From the NCBI RefSeq assembly GCF_014697025.1, contig NZ_JACJRC010000014.1, forward strand, positions 89,171 to 153,170: DNA of 64,000 nucleotides. The letters run 5' to 3'. Source of the DNA: Alkalinema sp. FACHB-956 (GTDB lineage: Bacteria > Cyanobacteriota > Cyanobacteriia > Leptolyngbyales > Leptolyngbyaceae). A program made the translations under genes and the position numbers. This document shows positions 1-7,888 of the stretch, piece by piece (the stretch's first letter is position 1; every line of letters begins with the position of its first letter). Below the pieces are notes generated by a model. That model did no database searches. It was not told the DNA's origin and worked only from the letters and a program-made list of their open reading frames with translations.

Positions 1-76
1 CGATTTCACTCCCGAGCGGTTCCACTCCCGAGCGATTGCTCACTAATGCCCTGGCAATTAATGTTCTGGCAATTTC

Positions 77-421
77 CTACTGATGGAAGAGGGAATTGAG
101 TTCATTGCGCAAGCTGCTCAAATCACCGACACGACTGATGAGAACCTGTTCCTTACCTCCATCTTCTAGGCGCGTTTTCCAGTGCTGGATGACCTCTAAA
201 TTATTCATCCAAAATTGCACCACCGAATCCACTACCTCATCCAAAATCCAATCATGGTTCTGGGGAATTTGTTCGATCGAGGCTAAGACTGCATCTAGGG
301 TGCAACGATGACTCCAGACATATTCCACTTGTGCTTGATGTATCTTGCTTGACCGTTCCTGTTGTTGTTCAAAAAAGTATAAAATTGGTGCAACGCCCAC
401 AATGCCAAATAAATACTTCAT
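77..421 (-). CDS. Membrane-anchored hypothetical protein
   Basis: I do not recognise this 114-residue protein. The ATG at 421 opens with a hydrophobic stretch (MKYLFGIVGVAPILYFF), which looks like a signal anchor, followed by a soluble, mostly helical domain rich in Trp and acidic residues. The frame continues upstream to a TTG at 481, but those extra 20 residues are polar and would place the hydrophobic segment internally, so I prefer the ATG. No partner gene is visible on the left because the window starts here. Function unknown. Confidence 0.5.
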   Translation of the reverse strand: MKYLFGIVGVAPILYFFEQQQERSSKIHQAQVEYVWSHRCTLDAVLASIEQIPQNHDWILDEVVDSVVQFWMNNLEVIQHWKTRLEDGGKEQVLISRVGDLSSLRNELNSLFHQ

Positions 422-686
422 GGACAAATCTTGATAAGAAAAACAATGGTTTTTGAAAGTATTTATTCTAGAAAATTGCAACGAAATTGTATAGGGTATG
501 CGAATATTTTTTAATCATTGCTACGAATTGATAGATTCTATCCAATAAAATTTGAAAAAGTGTAAATAATTCAACAAATTAGCAATGATTGGTTAGTTGG
601 AATACAGCAAATTTAATGAGCCCTCGATTTCTAAATTTGCCCCCTTCTAAATTTTTCCCAGTAGAGCATTATTCCTCTTCTCCGCT

Positions 687-1964
687 ATGCGATCGAGTGC
701 TTTGTTTTTAGGAATTGATTTTGGCACCTCGGGGGCACGGGCGATCGCGATCGATACCCAGGGGGACATTCAAGCTCAGGTGGCCCTCCCCTATCCCGAA
801 CCCCAGGCCAATCAGCCCCTAGCGGCTAGCTGGCAACAAACCCTGGATGCCTTACTGATCCAGTTACCCTTGCCCGTGCGAGCCCGCTTAGCAGGTATTG
901 CGATCGACGGCACGTCATCCACCGTCCTTCTCTGTGATCAACAAGGTCAACCGATCGCGGATCCCATTCTCTACAACGATGGTCGCGCCGCTGCCAAAGT
1001 CGCCATCCTCCAAACCCTTGCGCCCCCCAATCACACCGTCCTCAGTGCCACCTCCAGCCTCGCCAAGCTTCTGTGGTACGCGGATCAACCGTATTTTTCC
1101 CAAGCGGCCCACCTGCTCCACCAAGCCGATTGGCTCGCTTTCTTGCTCCATGGGCAACTCGGCCTCAGCGACTATCACAACAGCCTCAAGCTGGGCTATG
1201 ACGTAGAAAATCTGGCCTATCCAGGCTGGCTAGAAAACCATCCCCTCCGGGAGCTACTGCCGCAGGTCTGGGTTCCGGGGCAGCCGATCGCGCCCATGCG
1301 ATCTGCCCTGGCACAACGGTTGCAAATTCCAGCTAATTGCCTGATCCATGCAGGTACAACCGATAGTATTGCCGCGTTTTTAGCCAGTGGTGCCCAAAAG
1401 CCAGGGGAAGCCGTGACATCCTTGGGATCCACCCTGGTGCTGAAATTGCTCAGTTCCACCCGGTTAGAAGAGGCTCGCTACGGCATTTATAGCCATCGCC
1501 TGGGAAATTTGTGGCTGGTAGGTGGGGCTTCCAACACAGGGGGCGCGGTGTTGCGGAAATTCTTTACCGATGCCGAAATCACCCAACTCAGTCAACAAAT
1601 TGATCCGAACCAGCCGACTGAGTACGATTACTATCCCTTGCTCCAACTTGGCGATCGCTTTCCCATCAACGATCCAACCTTGTTGCCCCGCTTGGAACCG
1701 CGCCCAGAGAGTCCCCGCGATTTTTTGCAGGGACTGTTGGAAGGCATCGCTCGCATCGAAACCCAAGGCTATCGCTTACTGGCCCAGCTGGGGGCCACTC
1801 CCCTAACCTCCGTCCATACCGCTGGAGGAGGGGCAAAAAATAGGAATTGGACGCAAATTCGTGCCCAATTCCTCGGCGTTCCGGTGAAAGCTGCGTCTTA
1901 CCCAGAAGCAGCCTATGGTGCTGCAAAACTGGCTGCGGACTTGGGTATGATTCCCGATCGGTGA
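687..1964 (+). CDS. FGGY-family sugar kinase (D-ribulose kinase-like)
   Basis: This 425-residue protein has the two-lobed actin-like ATPase plan of FGGY kinases. The N-terminal phosphate-binding loop reads GIDFGTSGARA (about residues 9-19), a GTTDS motif lies near residue 222, and the adenosine-binding motif AGGGAKN lies near residue 378. It is shorter than typical xylulokinases (about 480-500). Both size and type match the cyanobacterial/plant kinases shown to act on D-ribulose, so ATP-dependent phosphorylation of a ketopentose is the likely reaction; the substrate is inferred. The stop is 2 bp before the next gene's ATG, so the two are probably co-transcribed. Confidence 0.85.
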   Translation: MRSSALFLGIDFGTSGARAIAIDTQGDIQAQVALPYPEPQANQPLAASWQQTLDALLIQLPLPVRARLAGIAIDGTSSTVLLCDQQGQPIADPILYNDGRAAAKVAILQTLAPPNHTVLSATSSLAKLLWYADQPYFSQAAHLLHQADWLAFLLHGQLGLSDYHNSLKLGYDVENLAYPGWLENHPLRELLPQVWVPGQPIAPMRSALAQRLQIPANCLIHAGTTDSIAAFLASGAQKPGEAVTSLGSTLVLKLLSSTRLEEARYGIYSHRLGNLWLVGGASNTGGAVLRKFFTDAEITQLSQQIDPNQPTEYDYYPLLQLGDRFPINDPTLLPRLEPRPESPRDFLQGLLEGIARIETQGYRLLAQLGATPLTSVHTAGGGAKNRNWTQIRAQFLGVPVKAASYPEAAYGAAKLAADLGMIPDR

Positions 1965-1966
1965 GC

Positions 1967-2500
1967 ATGGTAAAGTTTTTTCAACTTTTGCGCCCGGTTC
2001 AATTCCCCAACTATCTCAATTCTCCCAAAGGGGCGGGGAATACTGGGGGCGTGGATAATGCAGCAAACTTCGATTTTTCTATACGCATGTGGCGCAAGTT
2101 AAACAATTGGTGGCAAGCGGTACGGACCTATCCCGACATGAGGCCCGACCTGCAACTGCGCCGAAAAATTAATCAAACCTTGCGCGATCGCTCTGCCTAT
2201 GGATCCCATGATTGGTATCGCTGCTTTTGGGAACCATTAGGGGTTAAACCGGAACTTGCCAATTTTCTCTATAGCCAGTTGGCTGCGTATTCCGGTTTAG
2301 AAGTGGCTCGTTTGCTCCCCAGCGATCGCCTGATTGAGGATTTACACATTCCCCTGGTTTGTTGGTATGACTGGGAATGGGATCTCTGTGAAGCCTTCGA
2401 AAATCACTTTGGCATCGAACTGTGTCCGACCTTTGATTTGAGTGAGCTGACCACGTTAAAGGACTTATTTCTCTACTTAAACCAAAAGTTAATTCAGTAG
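1967..2500 (+). CDS. Hypothetical protein with acyl-carrier-like C-terminal segment
   Basis: An unrecognised protein of 177 residues whose ATG follows the kinase stop codon by 2 bp, which implies translational coupling. A second in-frame ATG at 2087 (MWRKLNN) is also possible. The C-terminal half (IHIPLVCWYDWEWDLCEAFENHFG, read here only in short pieces: WDLCEAF, FGIEL, LKDLFLYL) has the spacing of helices II-III of acyl-carrier-type folds such as DUF1493. The serine that carries phosphopantetheine is not present; aromatic and acidic residues occupy that place. A carrier function is therefore not supported. Role unknown. Confidence 0.6.
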   Translation: MVKFFQLLRPVQFPNYLNSPKGAGNTGGVDNAANFDFSIRMWRKLNNWWQAVRTYPDMRPDLQLRRKINQTLRDRSAYGSHDWYRCFWEPLGVKPELANFLYSQLAAYSGLEVARLLPSDRLIEDLHIPLVCWYDWEWDLCEAFENHFGIELCPTFDLSELTTLKDLFLYLNQKLIQ

Positions 2501-2611
2501 ACTGGTGACTCAGGCTAAAAATCGTGGCTTGATCGGCCCCGGCCCCTGCGCTACGCTATTAGCCGGATCAGATTAGCCGAATTAGCCTGTGGTTCAGTGT
2601 TTGCAGTCTCT

Positions 2612-3082
2612 ATGAATAAACCTCTAAATCTCGAACAATCCCGCGCGATCGCTCAACAAATCGGTCGTAAGGGCAAATCTCCATTTGAAACTGCCTACAA
2701 AGCTGCCTTGGAGATGGGAGAAGAGGTGCTTTATGTGCAAGGCTTTCTGGTATTTCCGGGCACGCCTTTCCAACCGATCGAGCATGGCTGGTTAGAACTG
2801 TCCGATTGCTTAGTGGATCCCAATATTAATCAACTCAAACAGAAGGCAGAAGATCTCTATTACTTTCCTGCCCAAGTGCTGACCCTGAAGGAACTCAAAG
2901 CCGCGATCGAAGAAGCCCAAGAGGATTATCCCGAAGATGATCCTCTACCTATCTACGGAGCCATGCCCTACGAGTACTATGGCGATGTCATGCTGGGAGA
3001 TAAGGCTTACCAAATCGCCTACGAAGCAGCCAAAGCAAAGACGCAGGAACTGAACCGACCCAAGAAAAAAACAGAAGAATAG
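2612..3082 (+). CDS. Conserved hypothetical protein
   Basis: A soluble 156-residue protein. I chose the ATG at 2612 (MNKPLNLEQ); the frame also has a GTG 15 bp upstream. It is acidic in the middle and ends in a basic tail (RPKKKTEE). Regions such as FLVFPGTPFQPIEHGWLE resemble short conserved proteins of unknown function in cyanobacteria, where a Gly-His-Gly-Trp-like turn precedes a catalytic-looking strand, but I cannot assign a named family. It is followed by 268 bp of repeat-rich spacer. Confidence 0.6.
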   Translation: MNKPLNLEQSRAIAQQIGRKGKSPFETAYKAALEMGEEVLYVQGFLVFPGTPFQPIEHGWLELSDCLVDPNINQLKQKAEDLYYFPAQVLTLKELKAAIEEAQEDYPEDDPLPIYGAMPYEYYGDVMLGDKAYQIAYEAAKAKTQELNRPKKKTEE

Positions 3083-3135
3083 ATCTCTAGATGCTAGAGA
3101 ATCCCTTGCCTTAGCACTAAGCTCGACACTCAATC

Positions 3136-3190
3136 TTTTGCTTGGTGCTCAATTTCCTGCTTGGCGCTTAATTTTTTGCTTGGCGCTCAG
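3136..3190. repeat. Three imperfect copies of a 17-19 bp unit
   Basis: The unit TGCTTGGCGCTCAATTT recurs three times with small changes (TTGGTGCTCAA, TTGGCGCTTAA, TTGGCGCTCAG). It lies in the spacer between two convergent genes and has no coding potential. Confidence 0.7.
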
Positions 3191-3300
3191 TTTTGCAATG
3201 GGAGCCATGCCCCTGGTCTAGCTTATCCCCCTGAGCCATTGCGGATGGAAGGCCGGATGTGAAGGGCGGTGAGGGGACAAGCTCAAGGCAATCAACTCAT

Positions 3301-3334
3301 GAGAATTCAGGGGAGAATTCAGGGGAGAATTCAG
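3301..3334. repeat. 12-bp tandem repeat, 2.75 copies
   Basis: The unit AGAATTCAGGGG is repeated head to tail just downstream of the stop of the exported adhesin-E-like gene. The copies are identical, so the expansion looks recent. Confidence 0.8.
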
Positions 3335-3350
3335 TGTTGAGTCAAGTGAA

Positions 3351-3773
3351 TTAAGTGCTGGGCTGAGCGCAGGCATATTGTAGAACTTCGTAGCCACTGC
3401 TGCCTTGGCGCGGCTGCACTAAGGTTCCCGTTTCTCCATAGTCAAACCGTTGAATCAGTTTACGATCCTTGGCAAAGGCATTGACCCTGCGAAGACGCTG
3501 GGTTTTGGAATTGCAATCCGCAGACCACCGGATGACCACGCCATGGAGCGGCTCCTCGATCGTATTTTCCAAAAAGGGATTATTCGGTTCTGGAAATTCA
3601 CGATATTCCCAGTAGGTCACACTGTTGCCCTTGCGCTGAATGGAGCTGGTATCGATGAAAAAACGATCCTTCACTGAATTTTCAGTAATCTTCTTCCATT
3701 CTGCGGCGATCGCGGCATTGGGTAACACCAGCACTGAACAGGCGATCGCCCAAGCCGTTAAACGTTTCATCAT
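3351..3773 (-). CDS. Exported surface-adhesin E-like protein
   Basis: A 140-residue exported protein with a clear signal peptide (MMKRLTAWAIACSVLVLP, cleavage likely after AIAA). The mature part has the pattern of the adhesin E domain: W near the start, a FIDTSSI strand, a V-x-YWEYREF strand, two cysteines (WSADC and QYAC) that could form a disulfide, and a basic central strand. A GAGGGG Shine-Dalgarno 6 bp before the first ATG supports this start. The family assignment rests on this pattern only; adhesion should not be inferred. It is probably transcribed with the exported gene just upstream (3811-4629). Confidence 0.65.
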   Translation of the reverse strand: MMKRLTAWAIACSVLVLPNAAIAAEWKKITENSVKDRFFIDTSSIQRKGNSVTYWEYREFPEPNNPFLENTIEEPLHGVVIRWSADCNSKTQRLRRVNAFAKDRKLIQRFDYGETGTLVQPRQGSSGYEVLQYACAQPST

Positions 3774-3810
3774 GATTTTCCCCTCATCAATATTGCGATT
3801 AACTAGCTAC

Positions 3811-4629
3811 TTACGGTTTAGGTGGTTCCGGGGCAGGCTGAGGTGTCTCCGATGGACTCGGTGTTGGAGAGGGGGTGCCGCCCTTATTTTGCGCCAGGTA
3901 AGCTTCTACATTCTTAATCGCTTGGATGGCGTAGGTATCGTTGGGCCGTTCATCCAACGCCCGTCGGAAGAATAATAAGGCAGTGCGGTGATTGCGTTTT
4001 TGGGTGGCGGTGTAGCCTACCTGCATGTAGCGATCGTAGGCGGTACTGCGTCCGGCGGGGACTTTCACCGTTTTATCAGCAGAACTGGAGGAGCCACTAG
4101 AACTACTGGACGTGCTGCTGTCTGTGGGTTTGGTGTTCCCCGTTGGTTTGGTGGAATCCGTCGGTGACCCTTGGGGTTTGCCAGTTGCCTGTTGCTGATA
4201 CAGACTCAGAACTTGATTGGTATAGGCGGCGGTTCCCGCACTGTTATACAGGTTGCTATCTCCTGTCATCCACCAAGCGGCAATCCGCCGTACGGTCAGT
4301 GCTTCATCCCCGTTGGCCTGCTGGTCTTCCGTGGCTGCCACGTCCTTAATCACACAGTTGATAATGTTGCGGGCTGTGGCGGGACTATCGTTGAACTGCT
4401 GCGGAGTTAGGGGTTTGCCCAAACAGGACTTGGCCCAGATGGGAATATTGGTGGCCTTAACGCGCCAGTCGCTGTGCAAACCCTCACTCTTTGGACTTTG
4501 CACGCCCACCTGTCGAAGAGATTCTACAACCCGCGCAACTTGACTATCTGTCATGGCCGCCGTAGCCACTCCACTGAAGCTGAGGCTGAGTGCGACCCCG
4601 CCCACAATACCCAGAAACTGCGATCGCAT
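3811..4629 (-). CDS. Exported repeat-containing hypothetical protein
   Basis: A 272-residue protein with a signal peptide (MRSQFLGIVGGVALSLSFSGV, cleavage near ATAA). An N-terminal helical domain of about 120 residues follows. Next come a Thr/Ser/Pro-rich linker with a serine run (about 165-185), one TPR-like helix pair (RNHRTALLFFRRALDERPND, about 210-230) and a Pro/Ser-rich tail. The layout suggests a periplasmic or cell-envelope scaffold. No catalytic motif is seen. The gap of 37 bp to the adhesin-E-like gene on the same strand suggests an operon. Confidence 0.6.
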   Translation of the reverse strand: MRSQFLGIVGGVALSLSFSGVATAAMTDSQVARVVESLRQVGVQSPKSEGLHSDWRVKATNIPIWAKSCLGKPLTPQQFNDSPATARNIINCVIKDVAATEDQQANGDEALTVRRIAAWWMTGDSNLYNSAGTAAYTNQVLSLYQQQATGKPQGSPTDSTKPTGNTKPTDSSTSSSSSGSSSSADKTVKVPAGRSTAYDRYMQVGYTATQKRNHRTALLFFRRALDERPNDTYAIQAIKNVEAYLAQNKGGTPSPTPSPSETPQPAPEPPKP

Positions 4630-4970
4630 ATCCTATAAAGTCCAAATCAACTTAAGTTCTTACTAATCTAGACCGATCCTGGTCAGAATGATCGTCTTTA
4701 CCGAAAACCTATATTTCGGCATCAATCTCAGGATGGATTTCAAAAGGATGCCATCCTAGGATACGCCGTGCCAAGGCAAGAAAATAGACCGATGTGCAAC
4801 TCGAAAAGTTGCCGACCTGCCAAACTGACTTGCAAACCTGACTTGCAAAACTGACCTGGAAAAGCGGCCGATCGGGGAAATTCCGTGCCGACTGCTTCCA
4901 TTGTCTGACTGCCCAGGCTGGGAGCGTTGTGATGTTGTGATCAAGCGTTGTGGCAGAGACTTGCGATAGA

Positions 4971-4998
4971 GAAAAGAGGCTTAAGAATTTAAGCCTCT
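4971..4998 (-). terminator. Intrinsic terminator downstream of petJ
   Basis: AGAGGCTTAA pairs perfectly with TTAAGCCTCT across a 4-nt loop. Read on the minus strand it is followed by TTTTCTC. It lies about 175 bp past the petJ stop, after the repeat block, and is the first convincing terminator for petJ transcripts. Confidence 0.6.
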
Positions 4999-5044
4999 CC
5001 CTAGGGTCAGTATTGAAAAATCAGTCAGGACTCTCACCCATAAT

Positions 5045-5160
5045 CTGCTGCTCACAACCTGCTGCTCACAACCTGCTGCTTACAGCCTATTGCCTACAAC
5101 CTGCTGCTCACAACAGGGTTAGTTACAACAGGGTTATTTACAACAGGATTATTTACAGGG
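5045..5160. repeat. Near-tandem 14-bp repeats downstream of petJ
   Basis: The unit CTGCTGCTCACAAC occurs at 5045, 5059 and 5101, with degenerate copies between. It grades into a second unit, ACAACAGGGTTATTT, repeated three times up to 5155. In petJ orientation the whole block lies in the 3' untranslated region. Confidence 0.75.
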
Positions 5161-5172
5161 GTAATGCGAGGA

Positions 5173-5508
5173 TTACTTCGCCCAACCATTTCCAGCCTGG
5201 GCCAAGACATAAGCAGCCACGTTTTCAATTTGTTCGGGTTGAAGCTTACCGCCAAAAGCAGGCATTGCGTTCTTGCCGTTCGTCACTTGTTTGATGATTG
5301 CTTCTGCGGAGGCCATCCCGTATTGGTCGAGGTCAGCCTGTTGCAGCGTTTTGGTGGGGTTGACGGCGTTGCGTCCACCCGCATGGCAAGCAGCACAGTT
5401 GGCTGCAAACACCTTAGCACCTGCCGCAGTATCAGCAGCATAGGCGGGCAGGGCAAAGGAAATGGTGGCAACGATCGCGATCAAGCCCAGAAAAAGCTTT
5501 CTTAACAT
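5173..5508 (-). CDS. petJ: Cytochrome c6 (petJ)
   Basis: A soluble c-type cytochrome that carries electrons from cytochrome b6f to photosystem I in the thylakoid lumen, replacing plastocyanin when copper is scarce. The 111-residue precursor has a signal peptide ending ALPAYA (cleaved about residue 24), giving a mature protein of about 87 residues, normal for the family. The haem-binding CAACH is at 38-42 and the axial Met is M82 in KNAMPAFGG. The C-terminal helix has the usual Y-V-L-A-Q-A pattern. The upstream region has two GAC-N5-GTC palindromes that fit PetR operators. Confidence 0.95.
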   Translation of the reverse strand: MLRKLFLGLIAIVATISFALPAYAADTAAGAKVFAANCAACHAGGRNAVNPTKTLQQADLDQYGMASAEAIIKQVTNGKNAMPAFGGKLQPEQIENVAAYVLAQAGNGWAK

Positions 5509-5548
5509 TTTGATACCAGTGTTCTACGCTCAAGGATTACCGTCCCCC

Positions 5549-5578
5549 ATTCTGTTGAGAAGGGATTTCCTGGGTCAA
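5549..5578 (-). promoter_or_regulatory. Candidate petJ promoter
   Basis: On the minus strand TTGACC (5578-5573) and CAGAAT (5554-5549) are separated by 18 bp and point at petJ, giving a predicted leader of roughly 35 nt. The -35 lies directly against the first GAC-N5-GTC operator. Assignment is by consensus only. Confidence 0.45.
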
Positions 5579-5579
5579 A

Positions 5580-5633
5580 AGACATATTGTCAAAGATTGC
5601 AAGCTTGCAATAAGACATATTGTCAAAGATTGC
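5580..5633. promoter_or_regulatory. Double GAC-N5-GTC operator upstream of petJ
   Basis: A 21-bp sequence beginning AGACATATTGTC occurs twice without a mismatch, at 5580-5600 and 5613-5633. Each copy contains the palindrome GACATATTGTC (5581-5591 and 5614-5624), 33 bp apart, about three helical turns. A further perfect palindrome TTGCAAGCTTGCAA (5597-5610) sits between them. GAC-N5-GTC is, as I recall, the reported binding motif of the BlaI-type repressor PetR in Synechocystis, which represses petJ. A PetR homologue is encoded at 45949-46365 of this window. Confidence 0.75.
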
Positions 5634-5725
5634 GCTACGTAAAGCCAGTTGCGATCGGTGGAGTGCCCAGGGAGTGAGATAATCCAGCGTGCACCTGCTT
5701 AGGAGAATGCTGAGGAGAATACGCT

Positions 5726-6958
5726 ATGAATCAACCTGCTGCCCCCGCTACGGCAACCCTCGCCCCCTGGGGCACCCCGTTACAACCAGGGGCACAACGC
5801 CTATTGCTGCTCGGCTCAGGGGAATTGGGGCGGGAAGTGGCGATCGAAGCCATGCGCCTGGGCCTAGAAGTGATTGCAGTCGATTCCTATGCCAATGCCC
5901 CGGCCATGCAGTTTGCCCACCGTTCCCATGTGATCAGTATGTTGGATGGGGAAGCCCTGCGATCGGTGATTGAAGCGGAGCAACCCAGCTTCATCGTGCC
6001 GGAAGTGGAAGCGATCGCCACGCCGACGTTGATTGAATTGGAAAAGCAGGGCTGGCGAGTCATTCCGACGGCCAATGCGACCTTTCTCACGATGAACCGG
6101 GAAGGGATCCGGCGGTTGGCGGCGGAAACCTTAGGGTTGAAAACCTCGCCCTATCGCTTTGCTGATACGGAAGCGGAATACCAAGCGGCGATCGCGGAGA
6201 TTGGCTTGCCCTGCGTGGTAAAGCCGGTGATGAGTTCCTCCGGCAAAGGCCAAAGTACCGTGAAAACAGAGGCGGATATTTTGCCTGCTTGGGACTATGC
6301 CCACGCTAAGGGCCGGACGCAGAACGATCGGGTGATTATCGAAGGCTTCGTCAATTTCCACACTGAGATTACATTGCTGACCGTGCGGGCGATCGATGGC
6401 ACCCATTTCTGTCCGCCGATCGGCCATGTCCAGATCAGCGGCGATTATCGCGAATCTTGGCAACCTTGCCCGCTGTCAGAAGCTACCCTCGCCAAATGTC
6501 AGGCGATCGCGGCCACAATCACGGAAGCCTTGGGCGGATGGGGCCTCTTTGGGGTGGAATTGTTCATCGAAGGGGATCCCGCTGGGGAACAAACGGTTTA
6601 CTTCAGCGAGGTCAGCCCCCGCCCCCACGATACGGGCATGGTGACGATGATTAGCCAAAACATGTCCGAGTTTGAGTTACATGTGCGGGCGATCGCGGGT
6701 TTGCCGATCGGCGAGATTGACCTGATTAAACCCGGTGCCTCGGCGGTGATTCTGGGCACGGAACCGACGGAGAATCCGCAATTTACGGGCGTAGCAGACG
6801 CTTTACAGGTTCCCACGAGTAAGTTACGGCTCTTTGGTAAACCCAAAAGCTATGCCAACCGTCGTATGGGGGTAGCACTGGCCCTAGGATCCACGATCGA
6901 AGAAGCCCGCGATCGGGCTAAGGCTTGTGCGGCACAGGTGCAGGTGGTCAAGGGGTAG
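5726..6958 (+). CDS. purT: Formate-dependent phosphoribosylglycinamide formyltransferase (PurT)
   Basis: PurT makes formyl-GAR from GAR, formate and ATP in purine synthesis, an alternative to the folate-dependent PurN. The 410-residue length is close to the usual 390-400. The N-terminal [13 protein letters not shown] motif (about 29-41) is the pre-ATP-grasp nucleotide-binding loop. The ATP-grasp domain follows with MSSSGKGQS (about 172-180), IIEGFVNF and the metal-binding E in [14 protein letters not shown]. Expressed alone in this window; purH lies 33 kb away. An 17-bp repeat starts in its last codon. Confidence 0.95.
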   Translation: MNQPAAPATATLAPWGTPLQPGAQRLLLLGSGELGREVAIEAMRLGLEVIAVDSYANAPAMQFAHRSHVISMLDGEALRSVIEAEQPSFIVPEVEAIATPTLIELEKQGWRVIPTANATFLTMNREGIRRLAAETLGLKTSPYRFADTEAEYQAAIAEIGLPCVVKPVMSSSGKGQSTVKTEADILPAWDYAHAKGRTQNDRVIIEGFVNFHTEITLLTVRAIDGTHFCPPIGHVQISGDYRESWQPCPLSEATLAKCQAIAATITEALGGWGLFGVELFIEGDPAGEQTVYFSEVSPRPHDTGMVTMISQNMSEFELHVRAIAGLPIGEIDLIKPGASAVILGTEPTENPQFTGVADALQVPTSKLRLFGKPKSYANRRMGVALALGSTIEEARDRAKACAAQVQVVKG

Positions 6959-6997
6959 GAGGGTAGAACGGGTAGGAGGGTAGAACGGGTAGGAGGG
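6954..6997. repeat. 17-bp tandem repeat overlapping the purT stop
   Basis: GGTAGGAGGGTAGAACG is present 2.6 times without mismatch. The first copy contains the purT stop codon (6956-6958), so the expansion began at the gene's very end. Confidence 0.8.
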
Positions 6998-7072
6998 GAC
7001 GTTATTTTTTTTACGAATGTGACAATTTCGAACTAACGTTACAGTAGATCTGTTGAATCTCAAGCCGCTGGC

Positions 7073-7807
7073 ATGACTGCTCCTATCCCCAACAACTCTC
7101 AAGGTTCTCCTGACGCTGACGACGATCGTGGCTGGCTGGACGATATTGTCCCTAATTTGGAAAAATCCCCCGAAACTAAACGGCAGGGGGTTGATCCTCA
7201 CAGCCCGATCGTCATGGTGGAAACGGCATTCCTTGCCAGTGCGGCTGGGTTGCTGTGGTTGGTGAATTTTTACTTTCCCCTCGGCCCCATGCTGATCTTT
7301 TTCCCGTTACCCATTGCGATCGTCTATCTGCGCTGGGGCAATCGGGCGGCAGGCATGGGCGTGCTTGTCGCATCGTTGCTGTTGAGTGTATTGATGGGAC
7401 CGGTGCGGGCGATTCAGTTTTTGGTGCCCTATGGCGTCTTGGGCTGGACGTTGGGGAGTTTGTGGTCGCGGCGCAGTGGATGGAGCGGAGCCATTTTCAT
7501 TGGAACTGTACTGATGACCTTTGGTACGTTTTTCCGGATTTGGCTGGTCTCAATCTTGCTAGGGGATGACCTCTGGCTCTATGCCACGATTCAGGTGACG
7601 GGTTTCGTGGAATGGATTTTCAACTTCCTCGGAATTCTGCAACAGCCTAGTCTGAGCTTAGTGCAGGGGATTACGGTGGCCGCGATCGTGGTCAAGAATA
7701 TTGTCTACGTTGGTTTAGTGCACGTGGTTGCTTACATTCTATGCAATCGCCTAGGGAATCCCATTCCCGATCCGCCTAAGTGGATACAAGTGTTAATGGA
7801 TGAGTAG
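7073..7807 (+). CDS. DUF2232-type integral membrane protein
   Basis: A 244-residue membrane protein with a charged 45-residue N-terminal tail followed by about six hydrophobic segments (around residues 48-68, 70-83, 92-110, 118-128, 140-165 and 195-225). The arrangement matches the DUF2232 family of cyanobacteria and plastids; no catalytic residue is known to me. It precedes the CobT-like gene by 81 bp on the same strand. A vitamin or metal uptake role would be only a guess from this neighbour. Confidence 0.75.
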   Translation: MTAPIPNNSQGSPDADDDRGWLDDIVPNLEKSPETKRQGVDPHSPIVMVETAFLASAAGLLWLVNFYFPLGPMLIFFPLPIAIVYLRWGNRAAGMGVLVASLLLSVLMGPVRAIQFLVPYGVLGWTLGSLWSRRSGWSGAIFIGTVLMTFGTFFRIWLVSILLGDDLWLYATIQVTGFVEWIFNFLGILQQPSLSLVQGITVAAIVVKNIVYVGLVHVVAYILCNRLGNPIPDPPKWIQVLMDE

Positions 7808-7888
7808 TTGTCTATCCAGCTGGTTTCAGCCGTTGATGAATGCATGGATGATCAGGACTGGATGATGAGATTAGATGATGAGTACTAG

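Larger units (their letters stand above)
4630..5172. other. Spacer: hairpin terminator plus degenerate repeats
   Basis: 543 bp without a supported gene. It holds a strong hairpin at 4975-4998 and a block of near-tandem 14-bp repeats at 5045-5160, both described separately. The left part (4640-4960) shows only imperfect duplications of TGCAA-ACTGAC-type words and no convincing reading frame. Confidence 0.6.

Noticed and set aside
4756..4944. 62-codon minus-strand frame in the petJ downstream spacer
   Set aside because: It overlaps degenerate duplications and lacks a ribosome site or recognisable motif.
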